From contig WNNJ02003776.1 of NCBI GenBank assembly GCA_012934845.2, positions 372,001-436,000 of the forward strand: 64,000 nt of DNA, written 5' to 3'. This document shows positions 53,480 through 63,873 of the stretch, in pieces (positions within the stretch are counted from its first letter, which is position 1; every line of letters begins with the position of its first letter). Origin of the DNA: Pomphorhynchus laevis (lineage: Eukaryota > Acanthocephala > Palaeacanthocephala > Echinorhynchida > Pomphorhynchidae). The notes below the pieces were generated by a model. It saw only the letters and a program-made list of their open reading frames with translations, was not told the origin of the DNA and made no database searches. The position numbers and the translations under genes are program-made.

Positions 53480-56400
53480 AGAAAAAAAAAACAATAATAT
53501 ACAAAATTTTTCCTGTCAACCACTGGTCCGGGTGTCGGGTCGTGGAGGCAGTGCCCAAACTAAACTACTCCAGATATCGCGATTCTTGGCGACAGACCAG
53601 AGTTCTCTTTCAGATAGCCCAAGGCCAGTTTCAAGATTTGATCTCTCCACCGGTATCGAAGTCCACCTCGAGGTCTCTTTCCAGAAGGTCCAGCCTAGAA
53701 AACCCTCCGAGGAAGGCGAACCTTAAACATCCTCAGAATGTGTGTCAGCCACCTCAGCTGACTTTCTTCGATGTGGAGAAGCAGCGACTTTATTCTGAGT
53801 CTATCCAAGATGACTGAATTCCTAACCTTATCTCTAAGGCTTAGACTGATCACACCGCGAAGGAACTTCATTTCGGTCCCCTGTATCCGAGATATTATCC
53901 TTTCGGTCATAATTCATCATTCATGATCATAGGTTAATATAGAAACGAAAATTGCGTGGTAAACCGAAAGCTTTTTCCGAAGACTCAACTCCTGCTTAAC
54001 CACGACAGACCTGTACATAGAACGCATTGTGCGTTAGCTGCACAAATCCGCTTCTCAATCTCATTAATGTTACTGCCGTCCCTCGAGAACAATACCCCAA
54101 CATACTTGAAATTCTTTACATTAGGAAGAACCTTTTCCCCAATCCAGATTGGCATTGGCAACTGAATCCGAGACGAACACATAGAGACAGTCTTGGAGGT
54201 ACTAACCAATATTCCTGTCGCTTGGCATTCCATCGTGAATCGATCTAGTAGGCATAGTAAGTCCTCAGGACAAGAAGCCAAGTAAACAACGACATCTGCA
54301 AAAATCAAATATAGTATCCTGATGGAACGAACTGAAGACCGAAATCCGTCAGAGCAGCTCGTCTCGAAATTTTGTCCATATAAATAAGGAACAAAAGTGG
54401 ATACAAAGGACAATCCTGACGAAGCCAGAAGCTTACTAGAAATGATTCAGACTTCCTACCTAGAACACGAACACTACTCATACTTTGTTCATACAGAGAA
54501 GCCACAGCTACCTGAAGATAGAGTGGTACTCCATACTCCCTTAGTACCTCCCACAACTTCTCTCGCAGAATTCAGTCGAACCCCTTCTCCAAATCTACAA
54601 AGCACATGTAGACCTGTTGAGCGAACTCCCAAGACCATTCAAGGATAGTTGAGAGAGTAAAGAACTGATCCGTAGATCCATGACCTGGACGAAGGCCGCA
54701 TTGTGCTTCTTGCAACTGTCCCTCAACTATAGGCCGTATCCATAACTCAAGAATCCTAGCAAATAGCTTACCAGTTTGACCAGGAAGAGTGATGCCCCAA
54801 TAATTGGAACATACTCTTCGGTCATCTTTTTAAAATCGGTACCCCCAGTTTGCCACTCACTAGGGGCGAACTAGGGTGGTGAACTACTGGCGAAGTCAGT
54901 TCGCCACTCACTGTTCGAACTCACCTCAGTTCGACACTCACAGTCAATCAATCACCTTGATTGACTTAACTGCAACATTGAAGATCCATGTTAGCCACTT
55001 CATGTCAACAACGTCAAGAGCCTTTAGAGCTTTAAGTCGAATTTCGTCTACTTCAAAAGACTTGCCATTACGAAGTTTTTTAACAGCAGCGATGACCACA
55101 TAAAAAGAGATGAGCTCTTCCGTTGGTTCTAAAGGCTCTACTTTTTCAAGAGAAGGCATATCCATTGGATTAAGGAGACTCTTAAAATTATCTTTCCAAC
55201 AACCAAGAATTTCTTCACTGCCAGTCAGCATAGATCCTATCTTGTCATAGACAGTTGCTAGGAGTTTTATGCTTTCCAACACGAAGATTCCTTATCGTCT
55301 TCCAGTACATCTTAAAAGCTGACCTATAATCAAGTTCTAAGTGCACTCCAACCTTCTCCAAAGCCGCTTTCTTCGCTTCGGTCCCAGCACGCCCTTACAC
55401 AACGTTTGGGTTTACCAAGTTTGTCTAGCATCCGATCCGGCCATCGAAGTTTACTAACTACAAGGTTGTGATCGGTTGACAAATCAGCCCCTCTCTTCAC
55501 ACTAATGTCCAGAACATAACGTCGCAGATCAGATGAAACGATTACAAAATCGATCATTGATCTTCAACTGAGAGAATCCTGATGCCATGTGCATCTATGG
55601 ATCTCCTTATGTTCAAACATGGTTTTGGTTATGCACAAATTGTTACGAGAACAAAAGTGAATTAATTCAACACCAATCGCATTCAGCAGATCAGAGAGTT
55701 AGTTCCTACCCAACACTCTCTTCCAAGTGCTACTGTCGCTACCAGCATGAGCATTAAAGTCACCCAATAGAACGAAAGAATCTCGAACTGGAGTACTATC
55801 AAACAGAGCCTGAAGAACTTTCACGAAGGCTGCGTATTCCGTGATAATGTCGTGAGCATACGCACACACAATAGTTATCCCCTTTCCCTCTTTGAGTAAA
55901 ATCTCAGAGACGCCAGCCTTTCGTTCACTGGGTTATATCTCTCTACCATTAACGACAATCGACGACTTGTAAGTATCCCCACGCCGGCTGTCGCTGCTTT
56001 CAATTGGTTACTTGCAAATAGTTTTAGGTTCAACCTTGATCCAAAAGTTTAGTTATAGTTCTAGAATAGTAAAGAGAAGTCACTTCGATTATTTCTAGAC
56101 TGAAGCGACTCATCTCTTCAACTAATTCTGGTTCCTTCTTTGTCAGCGAGATGACATTCCACGTTCTTAATGAAGGCTAGTCCGCTTCGGATGTTGATGT
56201 TTCTTTCGCTGTCTCCGTACAACTGCCTTGTCACACGGCACCCGACAATGAAAACTCATCCGGTCAGTGGTGAGTTGACTATTGTTTTTCGCACTTGATT
56301 TATGTTTTGTAAATTTGTTGCTTGTCATTTTCATAGCCTTGATTTGTCTGTTCGGCTATTTCCGTTCCCGCTATTCTTTGATGATTCAACATCGCTACTG

Positions 56401-56780
56401 TAAGGAAGCAGGTCTCCGATACTCTCTTCCGCTTTTTCGTCTATTGTCCAATCTGCCGTTGGAGTCATCGGAGTGATTTTGCTTGTTCGGCTATCTCCCG
56501 TTCCCAATATCCTTTATTATTCAACATCACTACTGTAAGAAAAAAGTCATCTGTTACTCTCTTCCGCCTTTTCGTCCATTGTCTACTCCGTCGATGGAAT
56601 CATCGGAGGGATTTGAGATAGTCTATAAAAGAACTGTCCATACGGCTGATGCAAACCGGCTAATTATTTTGCCGTTGATCATTGAATGTCGAATTTACGT
56701 TGCCTGGGCCGCTCCACGGAGAGGCTAATTGGCAATAGGTGATAGTTTAATACTTAATCGACTGGCACCTTATCTAATAT
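53480..56780 (-). mobile_element. LINE-C, nearly full-length but decayed
   Basis: On the minus strand it has a 5' UTR (56780-56220) with two ~130-bp units, then endonuclease with SFVLLGDFNAHAGSD-like GDFNAH (about 55745-55790) and IDFVIVSSDLRR...GADLSTDHNLVVSKLRW (55440-55557, the SDH-type TDH box). RT pieces follow: MLTGSEEILGCWKDNFKSLL, GKSFEVDEIRLKALKALDV, LRQDCPLYPLLFLIYMDKIS and DVVVYLASCPEDLLCLLDRF. The C-terminus has TERIISRIQGTEMKFLRGVI and QLRWLTHILRMF, and a 3' UTR with an A-rich run at about 53480-53492. Multiple frameshifts; no long frame. The length near 3.3 kb fits an RTE-type LINE with one main ORF. Confidence 0.85.
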
Positions 56781-56921
56781 GTAAGGGCGCTAGGTGCTAA
56801 TTTTTCTTAATATTAATCTACCTAATCTATCTCAATATTAATACCGCAAAATTGTCTAAAATCAGTAATTCAGTGAAAGCGAACACACTTCACGCGGAAA
56901 GCAAAATCATGGCTATTATCT

Positions 56922-57062
56922 ATGGTATTTTATTTCGCAATTTTCACCACGGCAATTCTCGTCGAGGAAACAGCCGTTTTGGCATTGGATCCTGACTGTG
57001 TACCTTCTACGCTTGTTTTACCTATTGTGATTCGATGTGATACGGAATTAATGCTTAAGTAA
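56922..57062 (+). CDS. Possible small exon or secreted peptide frame, unassigned
   Basis: A 46-codon frame starts MVFYFAIFTTAILVEETAVL, a hydrophobic segment then ALDP, like a signal peptide. It continues DPDCVPSTLVLP and IRCDTELMLK. The TTAA|GTAATT near its end could be a splice donor. It lies in the integrin intron where a second PSI exon is expected, and RCDTELMLK is loosely like the family's RC....L segment. However, spacing from the CIWC exon is too long and an acceptor is only weakly supported. Low confidence. Confidence 0.2.
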   Translation: MVFYFAIFTTAILVEETAVLALDPDCVPSTLVLPIVIRCDTELMLK

Positions 57063-57179
57063 TTGCCAACAATCGCCACGTTTGCTGTAACGTCTCATAA
57101 TGAGTTCGATCGGAGAGCGCTGATATACTTACAACTGAACCGTACAAACAGCCATAGCTACCTTTCAAAATCTTAGGGG

Positions 57180-57450
57180 AGACAGTGATATTACTACAAG
57201 AAGGCGAGGAAACAGGAATATTTATTTGATTAGAAAAATCCAATATTTAGACGACGCTACGGCACGTCATCTTCAGGGTTGTAAGAATTTTAATAACCAA
57301 GACTTTTTTTAACGTTAAAAAAGTCTTGGTTATTAAAATTCTTACAACCCTGAAGATGACGTGCAGTAGTGCCGTCGAAATATTGGATTTTTCTAATCAA
57401 ATAAATATTCCTGTTTCTTCGCATTCTTGTAATAATTCGGATTGGAAACG
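57180..57450. repeat. Long near-perfect foldback element with hammerhead-like cores (GACG type)
   Basis: The arms meet at a near-perfect hairpin (ATTTTAATAACCAAGACTTT on each side of AACGTT at about 57312). + strand 57350-57384: CTGAAGAT, GACGTGC, AGTA, GTGCCGTC, GAAATATT. Minus strand 57276-57243: CTGAAGAT, GACGTGC, CGTA, GCGTCGTC, TAAATATT. The arms continue outward through TTTGATTAGAAAAATCCAAT and its complement. Near-identity of the arms suggests a recent origin or gene conversion. Confidence 0.8.
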
Positions 57451-57479
57451 AATATTCTCCAGTGATATTACTATTTTTT

Positions 57480-58400
57480 AATCAGACAAAGGAAACAAAG
57501 CTTTGACATACTGTCGAAAAATAAATTCGCAAGATTAAATAAGTATCTCACTGCAAGTCTGGAACGCCAGTTTAACCATTTCTTACGAACGCTTTTACAA
57601 TCGAAACTAATCATGAAGAAGTTGTATAACAAATTAAGGTTGACTAGATCGCTGTATCTTCAATCCATAATCCATAAACAACATTACAGATAAGACCCAT
57701 TATTGCAAGTTAAACATCGTTTGGTCACAAATTGGCCAAAGTTGTCAACAAACAGCTATTATCGATTGTACCAACTACCATCTCATATGTAAAAGACGAT
57801 TCCGACTTTGCTGATAAGATCCGCAACGACCACAACTTGAAATAATATTTTGCTACAGCTGATTTGATATCTCTATTCGCAAACTTGCCTTGTTCGATAG
57901 CAATAAACTATAATACAGTGGTGCACTAAGAAAAACGCCTTCACTTATAAGAATAACATATTTATCCAAGTCGATGGAGTAGAAATATGCTCACCACTCA
58001 AACCATCCTTCTCCGATATTTACATAAGCTATAGGGAAAAAAATTTTTCTCGTGAATTCCATACTTAGTTAAATGGTGGATAAGTAGACGACGTATATAT
58101 GGTCCTACATGACCATAAGTTCTAGCATGACATTCTACAAATATTAAATGCACACGATCCTGCGATACAATGATGCCTTACGCTCAAACTCATGACGGTC
58201 AACAAGTCTAACTCTGACTTTAAATTACTATAGTTATCACTTAAAGATGATATAACATAAACGCATCTTTCATGTAGTTGCGGTGCTCTCTTTTTTGAAT
58301 GAATTATTGGCAGCTTTCCTCTGTGTGTAAACGTATTTCATTCGTGTATAAAGATTTTGGTAATTCTAACAATCTAGTATGTCCTTGAAAAAGACAAACA
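57480..58400 (+). pseudogene. PLE-P (Penelope-type) RT, decayed
   Basis: The + strand, over shifting frames, shows SDKGNKAL, the DSDFADKIRNDHNLK block, ATADLISLFANLPCSIAI (motif A with Asp), VDGVEICSPLKPSFSDIYIS (motif B, family GSPLGPSFADIF), VDDVYMVLHDHKF (motif C) and ILNAHDPAI. Downstream similarity fades near 58300. The GIY-YIG part is absent. It is a different PLE lineage from PLE-N, with a short A-to-B spacing. Confidence 0.75.
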
Positions 58401-59049
58401 GTCGAAACTTGCAAATGAAGAAATTGTAAATTTAAAAATGCTCTTGTCTATAATTTTTTACCAAAATAAAGCAAATTTTATGATATCCTTTTTAATAATT
58501 TAACAAAATTATTTAATTATATTACTTAATAATATTCTGCTTGATTATAATTTAAACAGAAAATTAGTTATGAGCTAGTAGTTCTGCGTATTAATCTTTT
58601 TGAAAAAGCAAATTTTATCCCAACATATCCGCTGTGGATTCTAAAAATCAATAGATGAACTAAAGAAGCTTTACGGAAAATCTCAAAAATAAAGATATCA
58701 CAAAACATTTAGTGAACGAATTGCAATTTTTTAAAAATTATTATTTTCTTGAGACTTATTTGCTGCTAACCACAAGCATATATAAGATTTGTGTCAAGTC
58801 ATTTATATTTAGCCATATTTTTTAATTGCTAAATATTTAGAATCAAAAAATTGACATTTATTTCGACAGTTACTAATGCGTTACTTCTACAATTGCATGT
58901 CATAACTGTAATGATTTTCAAAATACATATTTTAGAATATATTTTTAAAAATAGACAAACTTCAGCTGAAAATATTTAAACGACTTCGCGCTTAATTCTC
59001 ACATAAACTTGTGCCGTAATTTATAATTATATAAATATTTTGTGATCAG
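58401..59049. other. Integrin intron, right part; no gene seen
   Basis: AT-rich; the last bases GTGATCAG (to 59049) are a plausible splice acceptor for the VWA exon. No repeat or exon was recognised otherwise. Confidence 0.4.
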
Positions 59050-59181
59050 ATGATCCATTGGATATAATTATTGATATATATCAATCTGACGGATTTCCGG
59101 TCGATTTGTACTTCTTAATGGACCTTTCATACTCAATGGCCGATGACCTTGATAACCTTAGTAAGCTAAGCAAGCAGCTAG
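59050..59181 (+). CDS. Integrin beta subunit, exon entering the beta-I (VWA) domain
   Basis: The frame reads [20 protein letters not shown], then [20 protein letters not shown] and [19 protein letters not shown] is diagnostic for integrin beta: DLSYS is the DxSxS metal-ion (MIDAS) motif that binds the ligand acidic residue, and MADDLDN carries the adjacent ADMIDAS acids. The donor CTAG|GTAAAT at 59181/59182 leaves one base that joins the TT of the exon at 60772 to make Val. The 5' boundary after CAG at 59049 is the best acceptor but is not certain. All metal-binding residues visible in this segment are intact, so the gene is probably functional. Confidence 0.9.
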
Positions 59182-59395
59182 GTAAATAAGTAGTTGTTTA
59201 TTAGCGTTCAATTTATTTACTGCATTTGTTATCTATTAAAAAACAATTTAATTGGCTTAAAACAATTTTCTTGATATTACTAAATTAAAACAATAAATAT
59301 CTTAACAATCACTAAAAATTTGTTTCTATCAATTTAACATAAAAACTATCCATTTTAATTTCAACGTTACTATAACAATTCACACATAATTCTCG

Positions 59396-59560
59396 GGCTT
59401 CTCTTCGTCATCTTTCTCGGCTTGTTCATCCACGTTCATCTTGTCTTACTCCTTCTTCTCGGCATTATCGGGCTCAGCCTCGTCATCACACATTTCCCTT
59501 TCACGCTCGTTCTGCATGACTAACATAATAAGATACTGGATGAACTGGGAGTGCTTCTTC
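59396..59560 (-). pseudogene. Hsp90-like charged-linker fragment, antisense in an intron
   Basis: The minus strand reads the end of the segment seen at 31680-31799 ([23 protein letters not shown]). It is only ~150 bp and forms the first unit of a tandem repeat. It is antisense to the integrin gene. Confidence 0.7.
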
Positions 59561-59975
59561 ACAATTAACACAATTAAAACAATGAGCCATTGACGAAGCC
59601 GTAACGCGTCGAATGCTTTGGCAATATATAATAACTAACTAAGCCTGATCTGATTAACTTTTGCATCTTAAGAAATTAGCGTATAACGTTACATTGTTAT
59701 TTCTCGGCTTGTTCATCCACGTTCATCTTGTCTTACTCCTTCTTCTCGGCATCATCGGGCTCAGCCTCGTCATCAGACATTTCCCTTTCCCGCTCCTTCT
59801 GCATGACCAACATAATAAGATACTGGATGAACTGGGAGTGCTTCTTCACAATTAACACAATTAAAACAATGAGCCATTGACGAAGCCGTAACGCGTCGAA
59901 TGCTTTGACAATATATAATAACTAACTAAGCCTTTGATCTGGTTAACTTTTACATCTTAAGAAATTAGCGTATAA
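59400..59975. repeat. 288-bp tandem repeat containing the Hsp90 fragment
   Basis: Units start TTTCTCGGCTTGTTCATCCA at 59412 and 59700. Each holds the Hsp90 piece, then TTCACAATTAACACAATTAA, then ATTGACGAAGCCGTAACGCG-TCGAATGC (about 59590 and 59878), then TAACTAACTAAGCC. The TTGACGA...CGAATG part resembles a decayed hammerhead core. It sits between two integrin exons. Confidence 0.8.
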
Positions 59976-60410
59976 CGTTACATTATTAATACGAATAACA
60001 GATTTTAGATATCAACATATCAATCAGATCAAGTAACTTAGTCTACTTATAATTTATAAATAATTATATTAACTTGCTAATTAATTAGTAAGTTCATTAG
60101 CAAGTTAATTAACTTGCTAATTTCAGTATCAACTTACTAATGCATTTAATCAAAAAATGTAGAATTTATATTCTTTAATAAGTTTTAATGATTTATTAGT
60201 AAGAAATTAACGTATAACGTTACAACAGGTTAACGGATCTTTAATACGAATAACAGATTTTAGATATCAACATATCAATCAGATCAAGTAACTTAGTCTA
60301 CGTATGATTTATAAATAATTATATTAACTTGCTAATTAATTAGTAAGTTAATTAGCAAGTTAATTAACTTGCTAATTTCAGTATCAACCTACTAATGCAT
60401 GTAATCATTA
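59976..60410. repeat. Direct repeat of about 190 bp with internal palindromes
   Basis: TAATACGAATAACAGATTTT through TACTAATGCAT occurs at about 59986-60146 and 60220-60402. Each copy has the PLE-terminus-like CAAGTAACTTAGTCTAC and a perfect alternation of TTAACTTGCTAATTA and its complement, giving hairpins. A PLE-derived non-autonomous repeat is likely. Confidence 0.7.
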
Positions 60411-60676
60411 GTTGGTTGTTAATTTTTTCACAAACAGAAATAACGACACATTAATACACGCTTTCTCAACTTAATAAAAATGTGACTACAAAATACGCAT
60501 AAATGAGTTAGATTATTATACGTCTTCAGTTTCAGTACAGCATGAAACATTTTTAACAGCTTTAGGACACAATTGAAAAGGACTGCTAAGTACAGTTGAA
60601 ATATCAAAGCATGAAATTCGACAAAAGACGCATCGGGAAATTAACTAAAATAAACTTTTCATCTTAATATCTCTAT

Positions 60677-60738
60677 AATGTATCAGTTGATCAATAATAT
60701 ATCAGTTGATTAATAATGTATCAGTTGATCAATACTTA
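60677..60738. repeat. Short tandem repeat (TATCAGTTGATCAATAATG), three units
   Basis: Three ~20-bp units lie just upstream of the third integrin exon. Each contains the palindrome TTGATCAA or a variant. Confidence 0.75.
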
Positions 60739-60771
60739 ATAAAATGATAATTTTTTTTAATAAATTTATAG

Positions 60772-60871
60772 TTACTGAGATGCGAGTGATTACAAAAGAT
60801 TTTCGACTTGGATTTGGTAGCTTTGTAGACAAGAGACTGATGCCATTTTCCGATATATCTGGTTCCGAATT
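60772..60871 (+). CDS. Integrin beta subunit, second VWA exon
   Basis: Acceptor TTTATAG|TT and donor GAATT|GTAAGC bound a 100-nt exon. With the leftover G of the previous exon it reads VTEMRVITKDFRLGFGSFVD then KRLMPFSDISGSEL. DFRLGFGSFVDK is the conserved beta-I strand of integrin beta, immediately after the MIDAS exon in the family, so phase, order and spacing all agree. The intron in between is 1,590 bp. It ends in phase 2; the following exon (RNPC-type segment) is not found before the window end, so that intron is over 3.1 kb. Confidence 0.9.
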
Positions 60872-61211
60872 GTAAGCTATCTTTTGGAAAAATTATATTT
60901 TTAATAAATTACAAATAACGCAGCAGTGCATTTTCTCCAAACATTTTTTCTTTCATTGGATTTTTCCTTTTTTTGAAATCATTTCTGATTTTAAATTAAA
61001 TGTGCGTTGGAAGTGAACGATGCTAACTTTAATTTGAAAACCTACCTATTTTTGTAATTAATTGCAATTTTCAAACTAGTCATCTATATTTTGTTTCCTA
61101 ATTTTAAATTGATATACCTGTTCAGTCATCGTTACTGTTAAAATTTTGATGACTATTTTTATTCTGCACGCTACTTTAATCCTATATATACGCCACCGGC
61201 AATAAGCTACA

Positions 61212-61236
61212 TTTCAGTATTGGTGGACCTCATCAG
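61212..61236 (-). ncRNA. Hammerhead-like core near a TATA-like block
   Basis: The minus strand reads CTGATGA, GGTCCACCAATACT, GAAA, then TGTAGCTTATTGCC and, 30 bp further, GCGTATATATAGG. CTGATGA and GAAA are exact; the stem is only about 3 bp (GGT with ACT) and so weak. The order, core then TATA-like promoter, resembles a PLE pseudo-LTR. No RT is nearby. Confidence 0.45.
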
Positions 61237-61317
61237 CTACTGATCCAATACCTACGTTTGAAGTTGCGTTCCTTTTAATGCTGACTGACGACCACTCGAC
61301 TTATCTGCTTTATTGAC

Positions 61318-61460
61318 AACTTGATTTTTATTTCGTTTAATTTGATTTTATTTTGTTTAATCTAATGTTATTTCGTTAAATTTGACTTTATTTCGTTAAA
61401 TCTGAATTTTATATCGTTAAATATTATTTTTATTCTTAAAATCTAATTTTTATTTCTAGA
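61318..61460. repeat. Degenerate ~22-bp tandem repeat (TTTATTTCGTTAAATTTGAT)
   Basis: About six units of TTTCGTTAAATTTGACTTTA type with drift toward the right. AT-rich, non-coding, in the last integrin intron. A longer block GAAATCATTTCTGATTTTAA occurs on both sides (about 60977 and 61487). Confidence 0.7.
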
Positions 61461-63579
61461 AATAGTTTTAGTTTCAAATTTAATTGAAATCATTTCTGAT
61501 TTTAAATTAAATCAACGTTGGTAAAGAAGGTACCAACTTTTCCGCCAACGATCACCTTCAATAATTGAAAGTCAGTCATTTCAAATAAACCTTCAATTTG
61601 ATCTTGAATGTTTATATATCACAATTCGACTTTAAAAATATCAGTACTAGTTAAAAAGTTAGTTTTCAATTTTTGTACTAAATATAATTAGATTCTCTTC
61701 TGACGAATATTTTTTAAAACATAACACTTGAAAATGACTATTGCCATAGTCAAAAATTTGTAAATAATAATTTCCAATTTTATTATCCCTCTCGATGTTT
61801 AAACACCCTGAATAATTTTCGAACGTATTATTGAACAACTGAATTTATATATAAATGTTATGGAATAGACATAAAATCAATTGCTAATTTTCAAATTTTA
61901 TGTATCCATATTTTATTTGATTAAACTCTAATTATTTGGGGTTTTGATTATTTCTTAATATTTTTAAGTTATTAAAAATAAATAATTAGATTAATTAAAT
62001 AATTAATTAGATAAATTAAATAATAAAATAAATTAATCCTTAATTTGATTTTTTAATAAAGTTTTTATTCTATTAATTCTAAAAATAAACAAGATTACAT
62101 AAATATAAATTTACGAAATAAATTATGTTTAAATGCATAAAGAATTTTGGGTTATAAGCGAATTTAGCTCTTATTTTTGACAGTTAGCTTTTTGTACATG
62201 TATAACCATTTATAAACTTTGTCATAGATGTTTTTCTATTAAATCCCTTTATTGTTTGACTTTTCCAAATTATTGAATTGACAAAGCATCAATTTGTTGC
62301 CTCTGTCCGAATGCCCAGTTTTGTGTGCCAAGTATGCTGATCACTTTACACCAGTCGTCGCAATCATCGATGACAGAACAAGTCTAAATTTTGAATAGTT
62401 TAAGGGATTTAAAAGGAATTTTTGAGATTTGCTCTTTCTAGTTCTACCGAAGTCTACCACAGTATCTTTTTACAAAGAGCGAGCCCTGGAACACCTTATT
62501 AAGAAGCAATCTCTTGGCATCCTCAAAACGTGTCTTAGTTATTTTAACCACTGGAAAGCTCGGCCTGGCCAGAATACGAAGGTACAATATTTCAGTCACT
62601 GGTCCCGGTATTTTCTTTATCAGGCATTACCCAGAGTTCATGATTATATGTTTAAATAAAAAATCTTAGCCTGAAAGATCAGCTTCCCCATTACTACCAT
62701 ATATATGTCCAAAACACGAATAACTGCATTAACTGAAATGAAATAATTGAGTAAATTATATCAAATTTAAATAAATCAAATTTAATGAATTTAATTCGTT
62801 GATCGAATTCGTAAATCAAATGAGTAAATCAAATTTAACGAAGTTAAGATTTCAACCATTTACGGTTTAGTAACATTAAAAGTATAAAAATTTTGAGAAA
62901 TTGTGTCAAATGATTTACAAAAAAGTTGGCTTTTAATAAATAATGTTGAAGCGTCTGTTTGTCATTGTTTTTTAGATAAAGCTGAAATTAGAAATAAATA
63001 TCCGTCAAAAGTGATAATTTGAATTTACTTAATATCATTCTGGTAATAAAGTGTATAAATTATTAGTATTTTAATTATTGTTTTACGTCAGTGTTAAGTG
63101 AAATAAAACTTTCAACACCCTTCACACTTATCTAAAATTGTATCTCTGGAAACTGTATTGTTTTATTTCTAGAAAAAGAGATTTTTTATCTCACAAAAAT
63201 GGTATTTAAATGCAATGAAAGACCTTACGTGAGAAATATTAGCTTACATTCTTATTTACGTGAATACTTGATCTGGAAGAATTTTATTAAATAAATTTTA
63301 TTCATAAATCTAGTAGTAATTGAAAATATAAATCTTATAGAAATTGAATGTTTCTTTATGTAACCGATAAGATGTTTGATCGATCACTTTAAGTGTTTAA
63401 AATCTATTTTCCTTAAAAACCCAGAAGTACATATTTAATTTGACAGTTATTGATTTCACTTTCATTTAATTCTGACTTTTGATTTTCAGAATTATTTAAC
63501 ATTTATTTTTTATAAACGCTCATGATTTTGTGTCTCATTTATTCATTTTTTAAATTTTATATTTATATAAAATATACTT
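61461..63579. other. Integrin intron, mostly featureless
   Basis: AT-rich. A decayed LINE-C-like stretch (HELWVMP on the minus strand near 62640, and downstream pieces to about 62430) is weakly visible. No next integrin exon was found, nor any RNA gene. Confidence 0.4.
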
Positions 63580-63873
63580 ATTTAAATTAGAAGAAAGATG
63601 GCGAAAACCAACGCAAAATTTATTGAATTGAATATTTCGATGCCTAGCTGGCATCATCTTCAGCAATTGTAAGTAGTTAATTGGGATAACAAGATAGTTT
63701 AAGCTAACAAGAGTTTAAACTATCTTGTTATCCCGATTAACTACTTACAATTGTTGAAGATGATGCCAGCTAGGCATCGAAATATTCAATTCAATAAATT
63801 TTGCGTTGGTTTTTGCCATCTTCCTTCTAATTTAAATACTATTACACCGTCGCAATCCTCATTCAAATTCAAT
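63580..63873. repeat. Foldback element with hammerhead-like cores (GATGCC type), second copy
   Basis: Near-perfect inverted arms (63580-63705 against 63715-63838) each carry GATGCC, AGCTA, GGCATC and GAAATATT. The left-arm core (minus strand, about 63673-63640) starts CTGAAGAT; the right-arm core (63754-63787) starts TTGAAGAT. The arms meet at AACAAGATAGTTTAA and its complement. The right flank ACACCGTCGCAATCCTCATT matches, inverted, the left flank of 37536-38001. The two copies share cores and flanks but have different loop interiors. Confidence 0.85.

Noticed and set aside
62429-62659. 76-codon + strand open frame
   Set aside because: The opposite strand shows a decayed LINE-C-like HELWVMP block, so this is probably an antisense shadow.
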